Shown here: one piece after another, positions 23,514 to 33,324 of the stretch
Layout: each line of letters begins with the position of its first letter
Numbering within the stretch: position 1 is the stretch's first letter
Source of the DNA: an uncultured Lachnospiraceae bacterium
GTDB lineage: Bacteria > Bacillota > Clostridia > Lachnospirales > Lachnospiraceae
Length of the DNA: 37,413 nt
Assembly: GCA_958402795.1 (NCBI GenBank)
Contig: CATXUX010000035.1
Span: 1-37,413, forward strand
Direction: 5' to 3'
The notes under the pieces: model-generated
What the model saw: the letters and a program-made list of their open reading frames with translations, nothing else
What the model was told of the DNA's origin: nothing
The model's database searches: none
Made by a program: the position numbers and the translations under genes

Positions 23514-24685
23514 TTCTGCATATTTCCTTCTGCTCTCTCCAGCACATTTTCCATGATCTTCCTCTGATCTTCTGTCAGTTCTTTTCCCTGTATCTCCCGG
23601 TAAAAATCGCCAAATGCCGTCAGCGGATCGGTCAATGTTTCTTCTGTTTCAAATTCCGCCAGCTTCCGGCGGGTTCTTGTATTGTCCATACGAACTTCGA
23701 GAATATGTGTATATACTCTCTCCAGTTGTTCTTTTGGCTTATAAGGATCTGTCTCATCCGTCAGCGTAACGCTGATATAATCCTCTCTGTTTTCCGGTTT
23801 CGCCTGATCCAGTATCTCCTGCAGCATGCCGCGGACGGCGCGCACGTCCCGCAGCGGGTGCAGGGACAACTGCCCGATCTGCGCCGGTTTGCCTTTTTCC
23901 CCAAGTGTAACCAGATGCAGTGATTTCTCATGTGCCGCCTCACTGACCGAATATTTCAGAAGCGTCCCGCAGTACCGGATATGGTCTGCTCCCACCTGCT
24001 GCGCTCCGTGCAGGTGTCCCAGCGCCACATAATCAAACCGCTGCACCGTGCCGCTGTCTATCCGGTCGATCCCGCCTACGGAAAAAGTTTCCGAATCACA
24101 GGTTTGCGCTTCATTCCCACCGCCGGTGTAAAACTGGTGGGACAGCAGGACATTGCGCTCGTTCCAGTCGAGATTTCCCGCTGCCTCCTCTCTGTCCAGC
24201 AGCCTGCTGACCGCCTCCTGATAGCTTTCCGGCGGATGATCCGGAAATACAGCACGTACATAACCGGGTTTCAAAAACGGGAGCAGATAAAAATTCACCG
24301 CTCCCTCTTCGTCCTCAAGCACAACCTTTTTCAAAAAATCAGATTCCGTTTCCGGCGGGTTTCCCGCAATGTAAATCTGCTGCCGTTTCAGAATATCCCG
24401 TGCATAATCCAGCCGCTGGCCGGAATCGTGGTTTCCCGCGATCATCAACACCGGAATAACCGGCTTTACCTCTGCCAACTGCGTCAGGAAATTATCAAAT
24501 ACTGCGACCGCTTCTGCGGAAGGAACCGATTTATCATAGATATCTCCCGCGATCACAACCGCGTCCGGGTGAAGCTCCTTTGCATATCCGATTACTTCCT
24601 GCAAAATATGTTCCTGATCTTCTTTCAGGTTATAATGATGCAGTTGTTTCCCGATATGCAGATCCGATAAATGAAAAAAACGCAT
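23510..24685 (-). CDS. sbcD: Exonuclease subunit SbcD (Mre11-type nuclease)
   Basis: A 391-aa metallophosphoesterase nuclease. The five metal motifs are visible: LSDLHIGK, GDIYDKSVPS, AGNHDSG, LLSHQF and ALGHLHGAQ. The C-terminal part carries the capping and SbcC-binding region. Its length is normal. It is the manganese-dependent nuclease of the SbcCD complex. AAGGAG lies six bases before the ATG. It sits 31 bases after the ABC-class ATPase gene and overlaps sbcC by four bases. Confidence 0.96.
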   Translation of the reverse strand: MRFFHLSDLHIGKQLHHYNLKEDQEHILQEVIGYAKELHPDAVVIAGDIYDKSVPSAEAVAVFDNFLTQLAEVKPVIPVLMIAGNHDSGQRLDYARDILKRQQIYIAGNPPETESDFLKKVVLEDEEGAVNFYLLPFLKPGYVRAVFPDHPPESYQEAVSRLLDREEAAGNLDWNERNVLLSHQFYTGGGNEAQTCDSETFSVGGIDRIDSGTVQRFDYVALGHLHGAQQVGADHIRYCGTLLKYSVSEAAHEKSLHLVTLGEKGKPAQIGQLSLHPLRDVRAVRGMLQEILDQAKPENREDYISVTLTDETDPYKPKEQLERVYTHILEVRMDNTRTRRKLAEFETEETLTDPLTAFGDFYREIQGKELTEDQRKIMENVLERAEGNMQK

Positions 24686-24716
24686 CTCTGTCTCCTTTTT
24701 GTGGCTGAATCACTTT

Positions 24717-26420
24717 TTATAAGGTTAATCCCCGGTACCGGTTCAGACACGCGAAAATTTCCTGCGTCCTCGGCATCGCCAGATTTGCCACACTGGAGGT
24801 ATTTCCGCACAGTCCCGCCAGACCGTCTTTTTCGATCTTTTCTTCCAGTTTTTTTACAATCTCCTGTACGGTTGTTTTCCCATTCAGCAAATGCTGTTCG
24901 GCATACCGTACACAGTATCCCAGTGCGCTCACCTGCTCGCTGTCTGTAATCTGCTCCACATAACGCAGGTCAATGGTCTCCCGGTTGATCTGTACCGCCT
25001 CGCGCCCCATCGTCTTCATCTTGATCCGGTCATTGCCGCGAAACGTTCTGCCCTGCACCGGACACCGTGTGAATACCGGCTTCTGTGCAGCCGCCTCTAA
25101 CCCACTCAGCGCCGGGAAATTTTTTGCTTCGTTTTTTGCCATGGCAGTGATCTCCTTCGGCACATAACGGTCCATCTGCACGATCGTGTCCGCGATGTGG
25201 AAATACGCTCCGGAACTGCCTGCCACGATCACAGTAGAAATGCCGTATTCCTCATACAGTTCCCGGATGCGGTCGATGAACGGCGTGATCGGCTCCATAT
25301 CCCGGTGGATCACCCGCTGCATCAGCTCGTCCCGGATCATAAAGTTCGTCGCGCTGGTGTCCTCGTCGATCAGCAGCACTTTCGCTCCCGCTTCCATACT
25401 CTCTACCACATTTGCCGCCTGCGAGGTACTCCCGCTGGCGTCCTCGGTATAAAATCCGCGTGTTTCTTTTCCGTTGGGCAGGTCATTGATAAACATGGAA
25501 ATATCGGTTTTCTTGATACTTCTTCCGTCCTCGGCACGGATCTTCATCGCGGTAGAATCGGTGATCACATACTCTCTTCCGTCCCCGGCAATATGATTGT
25601 ACACGCCGAGTTCCAACGCCTTCAGAAGCGTAGATTTTCCGTGATAACCGCCTCCGACAATGAGTGTGATCCCTCTGCGGATCCCCATTCCGGTCAGTTT
25701 GCCCTTATGCGGCAGGTTCATCTCCACTTCCATTTCCTCTGGCGACTGAAAGGCGATCCCGCCGCGCATCGGACGGGATGAGATTCCTGACTCCCTCGGA
25801 AGTACTGCCCCGTTTGCCACGAACGCCACCAGATTGCGTTCCTTTAGCTGTCCGCGAATATACTCCTGGTCCTCCGCAAGATCTATAACGCTTCGTATCT
25901 TTTTCTGATCACAATTCTTATAATATAATGACTTCTGCACGCACTCCGGCAAAAAATCAAACAAGATTTTCTCCAATTCCCGCGCATTGATCGTCCGCCC
26001 GTTTGCAGGGAATCCGATCTCCATGCGCATCACGATATCTCCGGATCTCTCATCCAGCGCGCAGGCAGTCCGCTCCAATACCTCCTGCCCGCAGTGACTG
26101 ACTGAAATCAGTCCGCTCTTTCCGGAACCTTTCGCCTGAAATGCGAACCGCTCCGCCGCACGTCCGAACTGCCGTGTCAGATCATCCTGCAGCGCGATCC
26201 GCTGGCATTTCCCACAGTACAGTTCCTTCGGGAATGCTGCCACAGCGCCTTTCACATGCACGCTCACCTTCGACGGCGAGGCAAACGGATCCCCCTGTAC
26301 ATGATCGATCGACAGCACATATCCCGGAAACTGGTACATTCCTTTCGTATCTTTATACGCCGGATAGCTCCTGTGGTCGATCCGTTTCAGTAAATTTCTT
26401 AATTCTGTTGATGTCTGCAT
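24717..26420 (-). CDS. ABC-class ATPase, COG3044 family
   Basis: A 567-aa predicted ATPase of the ABC class. Walker A is GGGYHGKSTLLKAL and the Walker B/acidic segment is VLLIDEDTSATNFM. A conserved lid stretch KKTDISMFINDLPNGK lies between them, and the N-terminal YPAYKDTKGMYQFPGY is typical of the family. It lacks membrane helices. The kinetoplastid RNA-editing factor MRB1590 belongs to this family (established knowledge, from memory); the bacterial function is not known. ATG at 26420 has GAGGAG six bases upstream and fits the family N-terminus. Another in-frame ATG at 26447 overlaps the permease stop as ATGA. It lies between an ABC exporter and sbcDC in one operon. Confidence 0.85.
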   Translation of the reverse strand: MQTSTELRNLLKRIDHRSYPAYKDTKGMYQFPGYVLSIDHVQGDPFASPSKVSVHVKGAVAAFPKELYCGKCQRIALQDDLTRQFGRAAERFAFQAKGSGKSGLISVSHCGQEVLERTACALDERSGDIVMRMEIGFPANGRTINARELEKILFDFLPECVQKSLYYKNCDQKKIRSVIDLAEDQEYIRGQLKERNLVAFVANGAVLPRESGISSRPMRGGIAFQSPEEMEVEMNLPHKGKLTGMGIRRGITLIVGGGYHGKSTLLKALELGVYNHIAGDGREYVITDSTAMKIRAEDGRSIKKTDISMFINDLPNGKETRGFYTEDASGSTSQAANVVESMEAGAKVLLIDEDTSATNFMIRDELMQRVIHRDMEPITPFIDRIRELYEEYGISTVIVAGSSGAYFHIADTIVQMDRYVPKEITAMAKNEAKNFPALSGLEAAAQKPVFTRCPVQGRTFRGNDRIKMKTMGREAVQINRETIDLRYVEQITDSEQVSALGYCVRYAEQHLLNGKTTVQEIVKKLEEKIEKDGLAGLCGNTSSVANLAMPRTQEIFACLNRYRGLTL

Positions 26421-26443
26421 AATCTGCTCCTCTAAATATTCTT

Positions 26444-28468
26444 TCATTGCCCGATACAATCCACGGTGATCACCGCCCGGTACTCAGGCACGTTTACCTT
26501 TGCTTCTGCCGTCACCGTATGATCCAGCGGACAGAGAATCGGCTGCACGTCAAATTCCTCCGGGACAAGCCGCGCCGCCCATTCTGCGATTTCTTCCTCT
26601 GTCTCTGCGGAAAAATGAAGTTGCCCGCCGCCGACAGTTCCCGGTTTGTCTCCATTCCACCCTTCTATCGTCTCTGACCCACGAATCTCTTTTACATCAT
26701 AATCCGATAATCGTTTCCCCGTCTGAACTCCGTGCCGGTTCAAAAATGCGCAAGTATTTTCAAAAAACGGATAAACCAGTAGTTCTGTCGTTCTCCCCAG
26801 CTCTTCCGAACGGATCTCCACCGTTCCCGCCGGGAATTCTGTCTCCAGATCCGACATCGTCATTTCCCCGATGTCTGTTTCATAGCATTCCAGCAGTTCA
26901 TTCTTCTCCTCTCCGGAAAACAGAAGCGTCTGCGCGGCAATGCCGTCCGACCAGGTAAACTGCTTCTCCTCCGATTTTGTCAGCTCCGGAACCGGATAAA
27001 GCGCCGCTTTATACTCCTTGCTTTCAAAAACCGGGGCGAACTCCGTCAGAGTCTCCACATCGGTCAGATACGTCCGGTATTTTTCCGAACCATCTTTCAT
27101 ATGATAACACACGGTAACGCGCGTATACAAATCATTTTTCACTTCTTCCGCATCTATGTCGGGAAGCGCTTCCTTCTGTACGCCGCGAAGCCACGCCATT
27201 CCCGCCGTCTTTCCCTCTCCTGACAGGGTGCACAGCTCCAGCCTCCGGTCTGTCAAATATTCATTTGCCGATCTCACGCAGCTCAGATAGTCTTCCCGGC
27301 TCATATTCAGGCCTGCCACACAGATGCCCAGCTCTTCCACATCTTCCTCTTCCGGCATGAAACTGTCAAACGGAGAAGCAATCACAGCCAAAACGAGAAC
27401 CGTCAGGCAGATCACGGCTTCCTCTGCGAGCCACTGTCCTTTCCTCCGCAGCGGTTTCACATTCGGCTTCCGGATCAGGTATTCTAAAAGAATATGCACG
27501 CCCGCTCCCGCCAGCAGTCCGATGACTGCCATCACTGAGGCAGCCGGGAACAGTCCTCTCGAAGAAATATCTGTCAGGCGCAGTGCAAGTCCACCCACCC
27601 CGAGTCCGACCGTCACAGACAGAATTGCTTCTGCAAAACGTTCCGCACCACCGGAAGCAAAAAGCCTGCCCGTAGATTCCGTCTTTCGCTTCCGTTGTAT
27701 CAGAACAGTGATACATAACAGTACCACGATCCACACAAAAGCAGAGACGTATGCTGCCGGTTCCGGTTTGTAAACCAGCGCTTCCGTCTTATCATAAATG
27801 CCGACTCCGCCAAGCGACCTGCCAAGCGTAAGTGGAAACAGCCAGGTTTCCAGCCTGTCCAGCATGGAAATCCGGTAAAACGTTTCATACAGATTTTCGA
27901 TAAAGACAAACCATACGTCTTGTATGATCACTTTGAGGCAAAACATAAACGCCGCCATCATCACCACGGCAGACGCCATTCTCCCGCACAGCGTCATGGC
28001 ACAGACCGTGATATGATAGAACAGCAGATACACCAGTCCATATGCGAACAGACTGCGAAACGTGTATCCTACAGAGTAAGGCAGAAACACAGAGTCCAGA
28101 TTGCCCTCATAAATTCCACAGACAAAGAGATACACTGTCAGCGGAAGAAGTCCGTGTATGATCCCATGCAGATATCTTGTCCAGAAGACCGTACTTTTGC
28201 TTACCGGAAGACTATAGTAAAAATCCAGTTTTCTTTCCTGAAACAAGTATAAAAACTCCACGATCCCGACAAAAAATCCCAAACCGCCGCATAAATAAAA
28301 AAGACCGCCGTCATTGCCGATCCCGAAGAATGTATACTCCGTATCCAGCGACAGGCTCATCAGCATGACAAGCATATAAATCAGCAGGCTGCCCCATGAA
28401 GCGCCCGCGGCAAGGTGGCCGCGCCCCGCTTCCCGAAACCAGTTGCCATAGCGATTTCTACGCATCAT
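26444..28468 (-). CDS. ABC transporter permease with DUF6449-type C-terminal region
   Basis: A 674-aa membrane protein. Its first half has about eight helices in two groups, with an ABC-2-type core (YSLPVSKSTVFWTRYLHG) that resembles bacterial permeases paired with a short ATPase. After about residue 375 comes a roughly 300-residue soluble region that starts with a predicted helix and carries no motif I recognise, consistent with DUF6449 proteins of Lachnospiraceae. The first of two adjacent ATGs (28468 and 28465) has GGAGG nine bases upstream and overlaps the ATPase gene by 11 bases. It probably exports a peptide or lipid; the substrate is unknown. Confidence 0.82.
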   Translation of the reverse strand: MMRRNRYGNWFREAGRGHLAAGASWGSLLIYMLVMLMSLSLDTEYTFFGIGNDGGLFYLCGGLGFFVGIVEFLYLFQERKLDFYYSLPVSKSTVFWTRYLHGIIHGLLPLTVYLFVCGIYEGNLDSVFLPYSVGYTFRSLFAYGLVYLLFYHITVCAMTLCGRMASAVVMMAAFMFCLKVIIQDVWFVFIENLYETFYRISMLDRLETWLFPLTLGRSLGGVGIYDKTEALVYKPEPAAYVSAFVWIVVLLCITVLIQRKRKTESTGRLFASGGAERFAEAILSVTVGLGVGGLALRLTDISSRGLFPAASVMAVIGLLAGAGVHILLEYLIRKPNVKPLRRKGQWLAEEAVICLTVLVLAVIASPFDSFMPEEEDVEELGICVAGLNMSREDYLSCVRSANEYLTDRRLELCTLSGEGKTAGMAWLRGVQKEALPDIDAEEVKNDLYTRVTVCYHMKDGSEKYRTYLTDVETLTEFAPVFESKEYKAALYPVPELTKSEEKQFTWSDGIAAQTLLFSGEEKNELLECYETDIGEMTMSDLETEFPAGTVEIRSEELGRTTELLVYPFFENTCAFLNRHGVQTGKRLSDYDVKEIRGSETIEGWNGDKPGTVGGGQLHFSAETEEEIAEWAARLVPEEFDVQPILCPLDHTVTAEAKVNVPEYRAVITVDCIGQ

Positions 28469-29348
28469 AGCTTTCCACCTCCATCTCTGCAAGGAAAATC
28501 TCTTCCAACGACATCGGCACCTCGTGACAGAAAACCGGGTGCATCTTGCGAATGGCAGTTTCCGCCTCGCCTCTTACCGTCAGCGTTATAAAATATCCGT
28601 CCTTTTTACAACGCACAATATTCAGGTGTTCTCTCAGGTATTGCTCCTGTGTCTCCCAGGACTGCTCCTCTGAAAAAACACACTGATACTTCCGTACTTC
28701 CGTCATCTGCTCCTTCATCTCTCCGGCCCCCAGCAGGCCGCCCTTATGCAGAATCCCGATGTGATGACAGATATCCTCCAGCTCCTGCAGTTTATGTGAT
28801 GCCACCACAACGGTAAGATTCCGTGCTTCCATCTCCTGCTTCAGCCGGTCTTTCATTGTCTCTGTCACAAGCGGATCCAATCCGTCAAATACCTCATCAC
28901 ACAGTATATACTTCGTATTCGCACACAACGCCAGAATCAGAAATGCCTGCCGCTTCATCCCCTTCGAAAAAGTCCGGATCGGACGTCTCACATCCAGCTC
29001 CAACTGCTCCGCCAGGTGATGCACGCCCTCTATATCCTCATTCGGATACTGCCGCGCATAGAAACGCGCCATCTCCTCCATGCTCGCATTTGGAAAATAA
29101 TACGGCGTATCAGAAAGATAAAACACATTCTCTTTATATGCCGGATTTTCTCCTGCGATCTCACCGTCAAACAAAATCTCCCCGGAATCCGGTTCGACGA
29201 TTCCCGCCAGCATCCGCAGCAGACTCGTCTTTCCCGCTCCGTTTGTCCCCAGAAGACCATACATCACACCCTCCGGGATCGTGAACGTGACATGATTCAC
29301 GGCACAGATATCATCATATGACTTCGTCAGATCTCTAATCTCAATCAT
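28458..29348 (-). CDS. ABC transporter ATP-binding protein
   Basis: A 296-aa ATPase. Walker A is GTNGAGKTSLL near residue 35. A signature-like FSKGMKRQAFLILALC follows, then Walker B KYILCDEVFDGLDP (Glu of DEV is the catalytic base) and the switch histidine in VASHKLQEL. The LSGGQ motif is altered to FSKGM, as in many DUF6449-paired ATPases. It powers the permease encoded next. AAAGG precedes the ATG. It lies 15 bases after the AAA-ATPase gene with no clear promoter between, so it may be co-transcribed with that gene. Confidence 0.92.
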   Translation of the reverse strand: MIEIRDLTKSYDDICAVNHVTFTIPEGVMYGLLGTNGAGKTSLLRMLAGIVEPDSGEILFDGEIAGENPAYKENVFYLSDTPYYFPNASMEEMARFYARQYPNEDIEGVHHLAEQLELDVRRPIRTFSKGMKRQAFLILALCANTKYILCDEVFDGLDPLVTETMKDRLKQEMEARNLTVVVASHKLQELEDICHHIGILHKGGLLGAGEMKEQMTEVRKYQCVFSEEQSWETQEQYLREHLNIVRCKKDGYFITLTVRGEAETAIRKMHPVFCHEVPMSLEEIFLAEMEVESYDA

Positions 29349-29363
29349 TTTCGCCTTTCCCCG

Positions 29364-30953
29364 TTATACAACCGCTTCTATCAACATCTTCTCTCCAATT
29401 TTTATCTTTTTTAAACCAGTCTCTTTTCTCTTATTAAAATTAAAACTGAGCATATAACCTTTCTGCAAATGGTAATGATCCAGGTATCTTATTAACTGTT
29501 CCTCACCTCGCTCATTATAGCTGTTTCCGCGCCACACCTTCATTTCTATAATAAACTGTGTTCCATGATAATCAACGATCAAGTCCGTACGTTCCTGATT
29601 TCTGGTACGAGATTCTACATAATAGTTTCCTGTTCCATTTATAATTGGTTTCAGATAGAGCATGAAATAACGCCGCCCATCTTCCTCAACAAATTTTTCA
29701 TCCCGATCCCCGTAAACATCATCAAAATGTTCTACAAATTTTGCAAGAATTTTCTCCATATCCAACTGTCCGTTTTGAATGAATTGATTTTTGTTCTGGA
29801 GCGACAGATTATACATATCACCGTTCTGAGTCTCGGGAAGTGTTAAAAAGTAATTGTATAGCCTTGTCTCAAAAATCCTGTTTGCTATCTGGATCGTCTC
29901 GTGTTCAACCTTTATAAAGCCAAACATGCGAAGCATATCCACTGCCTGATCATCTGCATTGTAAGCAATAATCCTCCCCTGAAACAGAAGCAGGTAGATC
30001 ATCTCCTTCATGTCTGGATAATCGTTCAATTTTCCGATTAGAGAATCAAACAAGGTGTTTTTTTCTGAAATCAGCCTTCTGACAGCTTCCTTTACCCCGG
30101 CTTCCGTCCACGTGGTCTTTCTATCAGGGAAATCTTTTGTTTCAGCAATCTTTTCATCCATTAGCTGACAAATCCGAGATACCAGAAACGGATAACCTGA
30201 TGTATAATCATAAATCATATTAGAAATATTTGTTATATCCATTCCGGTATGATAATCTTCTTCATATAATTTCAACATTCCCTCTATATCTTTTGCAGAA
30301 AAACTCATCTCCACTTCAAAATCAGCCGCGATGTTCCACGGACTGTTTCTCTTGCGTTCTTCATCCGGGCGAATCCGTATTTTCACGTTACGGATATCAT
30401 AAACCCCCGCCAGAATTACCGATTGAAATGTGACTGTTTTCCTTCTCTTCAGATAATACGCCCTAAGCTGTGCAAGAAAATCAATGAACACTTGATTATT
30501 CGAAGCTGTATCTACTTCATCGATTATCATTACAACTCTCTTGTCAGACTTTCTGCATAATTCAAGCAACGCCTTAAATAGCACAGACAGTGTTGCTTCC
30601 CTGACAGTCCCTTTCGAATATTGTTCTAATTTACATCTTACAGAATCAGGAATCCTGTCACAATCCATACAATCCAAGAGTTCTCTTGAAAATGCAGCAA
30701 CAAAGCTCTGTTCAGACGCAAAATCTGCATAGCTGATCGTCTGAAAGTCCAGGCTGATCACTTCATACTCTTTTCCTAAGTAATCGGCCAGAGCAGTCAG
30801 AATCGTTGTTTTTCCATATTGTCTCGCTCTGTTAATCGTAAAATATTTCCCCTCATCAACCATTTTCTTAATGTCCTGCAGACGAATAGTCAGATCAACC
30901 ATATAATGCAATTCCGGATCACAATATCCATTCGTATTAAATCTTTTAAGCAT
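29364..30953 (-). CDS. AAA-ATPase-like protein with C-terminal PD-(D/E)XK domain
   Basis: A 529-aa protein. The N-terminal region (KRFNTNGYCDPELHYMVD) and the variant Walker A NRARQYGKTT near residue 45 are typical of the AAA-ATPase_like family; Walker B is RVVMIIDEVD. The C-terminal domain has D-x(n)-E-x-K in DLIVDYHGTQFIIEMKVW, the PD-(D/E)XK nuclease pattern. These proteins are very abundant and variable in copy in Lachnospiraceae and Bacteroides, and their function is not established. The start at 30953 was chosen because GGGAGGAG is nine bases upstream and the family begins there; upstream codons lie over the promoter. AT-rich codon use sets it apart from neighbours. Confidence 0.85.
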   Translation of the reverse strand: MLKRFNTNGYCDPELHYMVDLTIRLQDIKKMVDEGKYFTINRARQYGKTTILTALADYLGKEYEVISLDFQTISYADFASEQSFVAAFSRELLDCMDCDRIPDSVRCKLEQYSKGTVREATLSVLFKALLELCRKSDKRVVMIIDEVDTASNNQVFIDFLAQLRAYYLKRRKTVTFQSVILAGVYDIRNVKIRIRPDEERKRNSPWNIAADFEVEMSFSAKDIEGMLKLYEEDYHTGMDITNISNMIYDYTSGYPFLVSRICQLMDEKIAETKDFPDRKTTWTEAGVKEAVRRLISEKNTLFDSLIGKLNDYPDMKEMIYLLLFQGRIIAYNADDQAVDMLRMFGFIKVEHETIQIANRIFETRLYNYFLTLPETQNGDMYNLSLQNKNQFIQNGQLDMEKILAKFVEHFDDVYGDRDEKFVEEDGRRYFMLYLKPIINGTGNYYVESRTRNQERTDLIVDYHGTQFIIEMKVWRGNSYNERGEEQLIRYLDHYHLQKGYMLSFNFNKRKETGLKKIKIGEKMLIEAVV

Positions 30954-31014
30954 ATCAGCACACTCCTCCCGAACACACGACGATAGAATCTGAACGCCCT
31001 CCTTGTCTTTTATA

Positions 31015-31043
31015 AGAATATCACGAGTCGCCATAAAAGACAA
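31015..31043 (-). promoter_or_regulatory. Putative promoter of the AAA/PD-(D/E)XK gene
   Basis: TTGTCT (31038-31043), a 17-base spacer and TATTCT (31015-31020) on the minus strand. It would give a leader of about 55 bases containing GGGAGGAG, consistent with the chosen start at 30953. Confidence 0.45.
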
Positions 31044-31132
31044 GATACGTGTTGCTGACAATCATTTTCTGCCCGCGCGTATATCCTTTGGGAAATTTTA
31101 CTACATTGAAATCGAATTTTCCTATACGGCAA

Positions 31133-31180
31133 AAAAAATGAGACAGAAAATTATGAAATAAATTTTCTGTCTCATTTTTT
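31133..31180 (-). terminator. Bidirectional terminator after glutamine synthetase
   Basis: AAATGAGACAGAAAATT pairs with AATTTTCTGTCTCATTT (an 18-bp class stem), with A and T tracts outside on both sides. It lies about 30 bases after the glutamine synthetase stop codon and isolates it from the AAA-type gene. Confidence 0.92.
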
Positions 31181-31209
31181 ATGTACATGTTTCAGCTTTG
31201 TTCCTGTAA

Positions 31210-33324
31210 TTATACTTCAAACAGAAGATCGCCATAGGACGGCATCGGCCATGCTTCCTTATCTACGATCATCTCCAGTTTGTCAACCGGTGCACGAAGC
31301 TCTGCCATAGCAGGAACAACCGCATCGTGATAGAAGTTTGCCTGAACTGCTCCCTCTTCCTTTGCTGCGGCTTCGTCTGTCACCTGTTCCAGAACAGTCA
31401 GCGCTGCTTTTGTTTCTTTCAGAAGACCGGATACTTCTGCCAGAGACTCTGCCTGCACGGAAGCGTCTGCACCTGCTTCTTTCACAGCAAGTACGGTGTC
31501 TGCCAGAGCTTTCGTATACTTCATCACTGCCGGAATGATCTGCTTGCTCGCCATATCGATCATCGTGCGTGCTTCAATGTTAATTGCTTTCGCATAGCTT
31601 TCGTACTGAATCTCGGCACGGGAATTGAGCTCTGTCTTTGTAAATACGCCAAAGCGTTCGAACAGATTTACCGCCTCATCCGTGATCATGCATGGGATTG
31701 CTTCTACCATGGATTTAATATTCGGAAGTCCGCGTCTCTCAGCTTCCGCTACCCATTCTTCGGAATAACCGTTTCCGTTAAATACAACCGGATCACTTTC
31801 GATCATATATTCTTTGATCAAGTCATGCACAGCCAGTTCAAAATCGTCTGCCTTTTCCAGCACATCACATGCATCGGAGAAGGATTCTGCTACGATCGTG
31901 TTCAGTACGATATTCGGATTTGCAATAGAATCGCGGGAGCCTACCATACGGAACTCGAATTTATTTCCGGTAAATGCAAACGGTGAAGTTCTGTTTCTGT
32001 CGGTTGCATCCTTGGATACGTCCGGCAGAGTTGTAACACCTGTCTGCAGCTTTCCGCCCTTCAAACTATGTGTCGCCATACCTGTACTGATCAACTGCTG
32101 ACGCACATCCTCAAGCTGTTCGCCGATAAATACGGAAATAATTGCCGGCGGAGCTTCGTTCGCTCCCAGTCTGTGGTCATTTCCCGGATCTGCCGCTGAT
32201 TCCCGAAGCAGGTCCGCGTGTTTATATACCGCACGGAGTACGCAGGAAAGTACAAGTAAAAACTGATTGTTTTCATGCGGCGTCTTTCCCGGATCCATCA
32301 TGTTAATTCCATCGTCTGTAACAAGAGACCAGTTGTTATGCTTTCCGGATCCATTCACACCTGCAAACGGTTTCTCGTGAAGCAGACATTTCAGACCATG
32401 CTGGCAGGCAACCCGTTTCAACGTCTGCATCACGATCTGGTTCTGGTCTACTGCGACATTCGCCTCACTGTAAATCGGTGCCAGCTCGTGCTGTGCAGGC
32501 GCTACTTCATTGTGCTGTGTCTTTGCAGGTACGCCGACCTTCCACAGTTCTTCATTGACATCTTTCATAAAGGATGCGATTCTCTGCGGGATCGTTCCAA
32601 AATAATGGTCGTCCAGTTCCTGCCCCTTCGGCGGCATTGCACCAAACAGTGTACGGCCTGTATAAATCAGGTCTTTTCTTTCTTCAAACTTCTCTGCATC
32701 TACCAGGAAATATTCCTGCTCCGGTCCGACTGACGGAGTCACTCTCTTTGAGGTTGTATTTCCAAAGAGACGGAGCAGTCTCAATGCCTGCGTATTGATT
32801 GCTTCCATTGAACGAAGCAGCGGGGTCTTCTGATCCAGTGCCTCTCCGGTATAGGAACAAAATGCTGTCGGAATGCAGAGGATCGCGCCTGCTGCATCTT
32901 TTCTTACAAATGCAGGCGACGTGCAGTCCCATGCTGTGTATCCTCTCGCCTCAAACGTGGCGCGAAGTCCGCCTGACGGGAAAGAAGATGCATCCGGCTC
33001 GCCCTTGATCAGTTCCTTTCCGGAAAAGCTCATCAATACCTTTCCGTTCGGCATCGGAGCCGTAATAAACGAATCATGTTTCTCTGCCGTAACTCCTGTC
33101 AGCGGCTGAAACCAGTGAGTATAGTGAGTTGCTCCCTTTTCAATCGCCCATTCCTTCATCTCATGCGCGATTACATCCGCCGTCTCGAGATCCAGTTCCT
33201 TCCCCTCTTCAATTGTCTTCTTCAGGTTCTTGTACACCTTTTTAGGTAAACGCTCCTGCATCACAGTATCATTGAATACGTTTTCCCCAAAAATATCCGC
33301 TACATTGAATAATTCTGTACTCAT
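31210..33324 (-). CDS. glnN: Glutamine synthetase type III
   Basis: A 704-aa enzyme that makes glutamine from glutamate, ammonia and ATP. The type III family is about 700 residues, distinct from the 440-470 residues of type I. Signature stretches seen include GPEQEYFLVD, NEVAPAQHELAPIYSEANVA and HEKPFAGVNGSGKHNNWSL in the ATP and glutamate pockets, and LGANEAPPAIISVFIGEQL. The start MSTELFNVADIFG was chosen because AAAGGAAG lies upstream. It is monocistronic, with a promoter at 33523-33551, an attenuator-like hairpin in the leader and a strong terminator. It is probably nitrogen-regulated. Confidence 0.97.
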   Translation of the reverse strand: MSTELFNVADIFGENVFNDTVMQERLPKKVYKNLKKTIEEGKELDLETADVIAHEMKEWAIEKGATHYTHWFQPLTGVTAEKHDSFITAPMPNGKVLMSFSGKELIKGEPDASSFPSGGLRATFEARGYTAWDCTSPAFVRKDAAGAILCIPTAFCSYTGEALDQKTPLLRSMEAINTQALRLLRLFGNTTSKRVTPSVGPEQEYFLVDAEKFEERKDLIYTGRTLFGAMPPKGQELDDHYFGTIPQRIASFMKDVNEELWKVGVPAKTQHNEVAPAQHELAPIYSEANVAVDQNQIVMQTLKRVACQHGLKCLLHEKPFAGVNGSGKHNNWSLVTDDGINMMDPGKTPHENNQFLLVLSCVLRAVYKHADLLRESAADPGNDHRLGANEAPPAIISVFIGEQLEDVRQQLISTGMATHSLKGGKLQTGVTTLPDVSKDATDRNRTSPFAFTGNKFEFRMVGSRDSIANPNIVLNTIVAESFSDACDVLEKADDFELAVHDLIKEYMIESDPVVFNGNGYSEEWVAEAERRGLPNIKSMVEAIPCMITDEAVNLFERFGVFTKTELNSRAEIQYESYAKAINIEARTMIDMASKQIIPAVMKYTKALADTVLAVKEAGADASVQAESLAEVSGLLKETKAALTVLEQVTDEAAAKEEGAVQANFYHDAVVPAMAELRAPVDKLEMIVDKEAWPMPSYGDLLFEV

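Noticed and set aside
23930..24670. A 246-codon plus-strand frame opposite sbcD
   Set aside because: Entirely antisense to the metal motifs of SbcD; no start signal.
31030..31130. An open minus-strand stretch between the AAA gene and the glutamine synthetase terminator (KFPKGYTRGQKMIV...)
   Set aside because: About 30 codons, no ribosome site and overlap with the predicted promoter; no family recognised.
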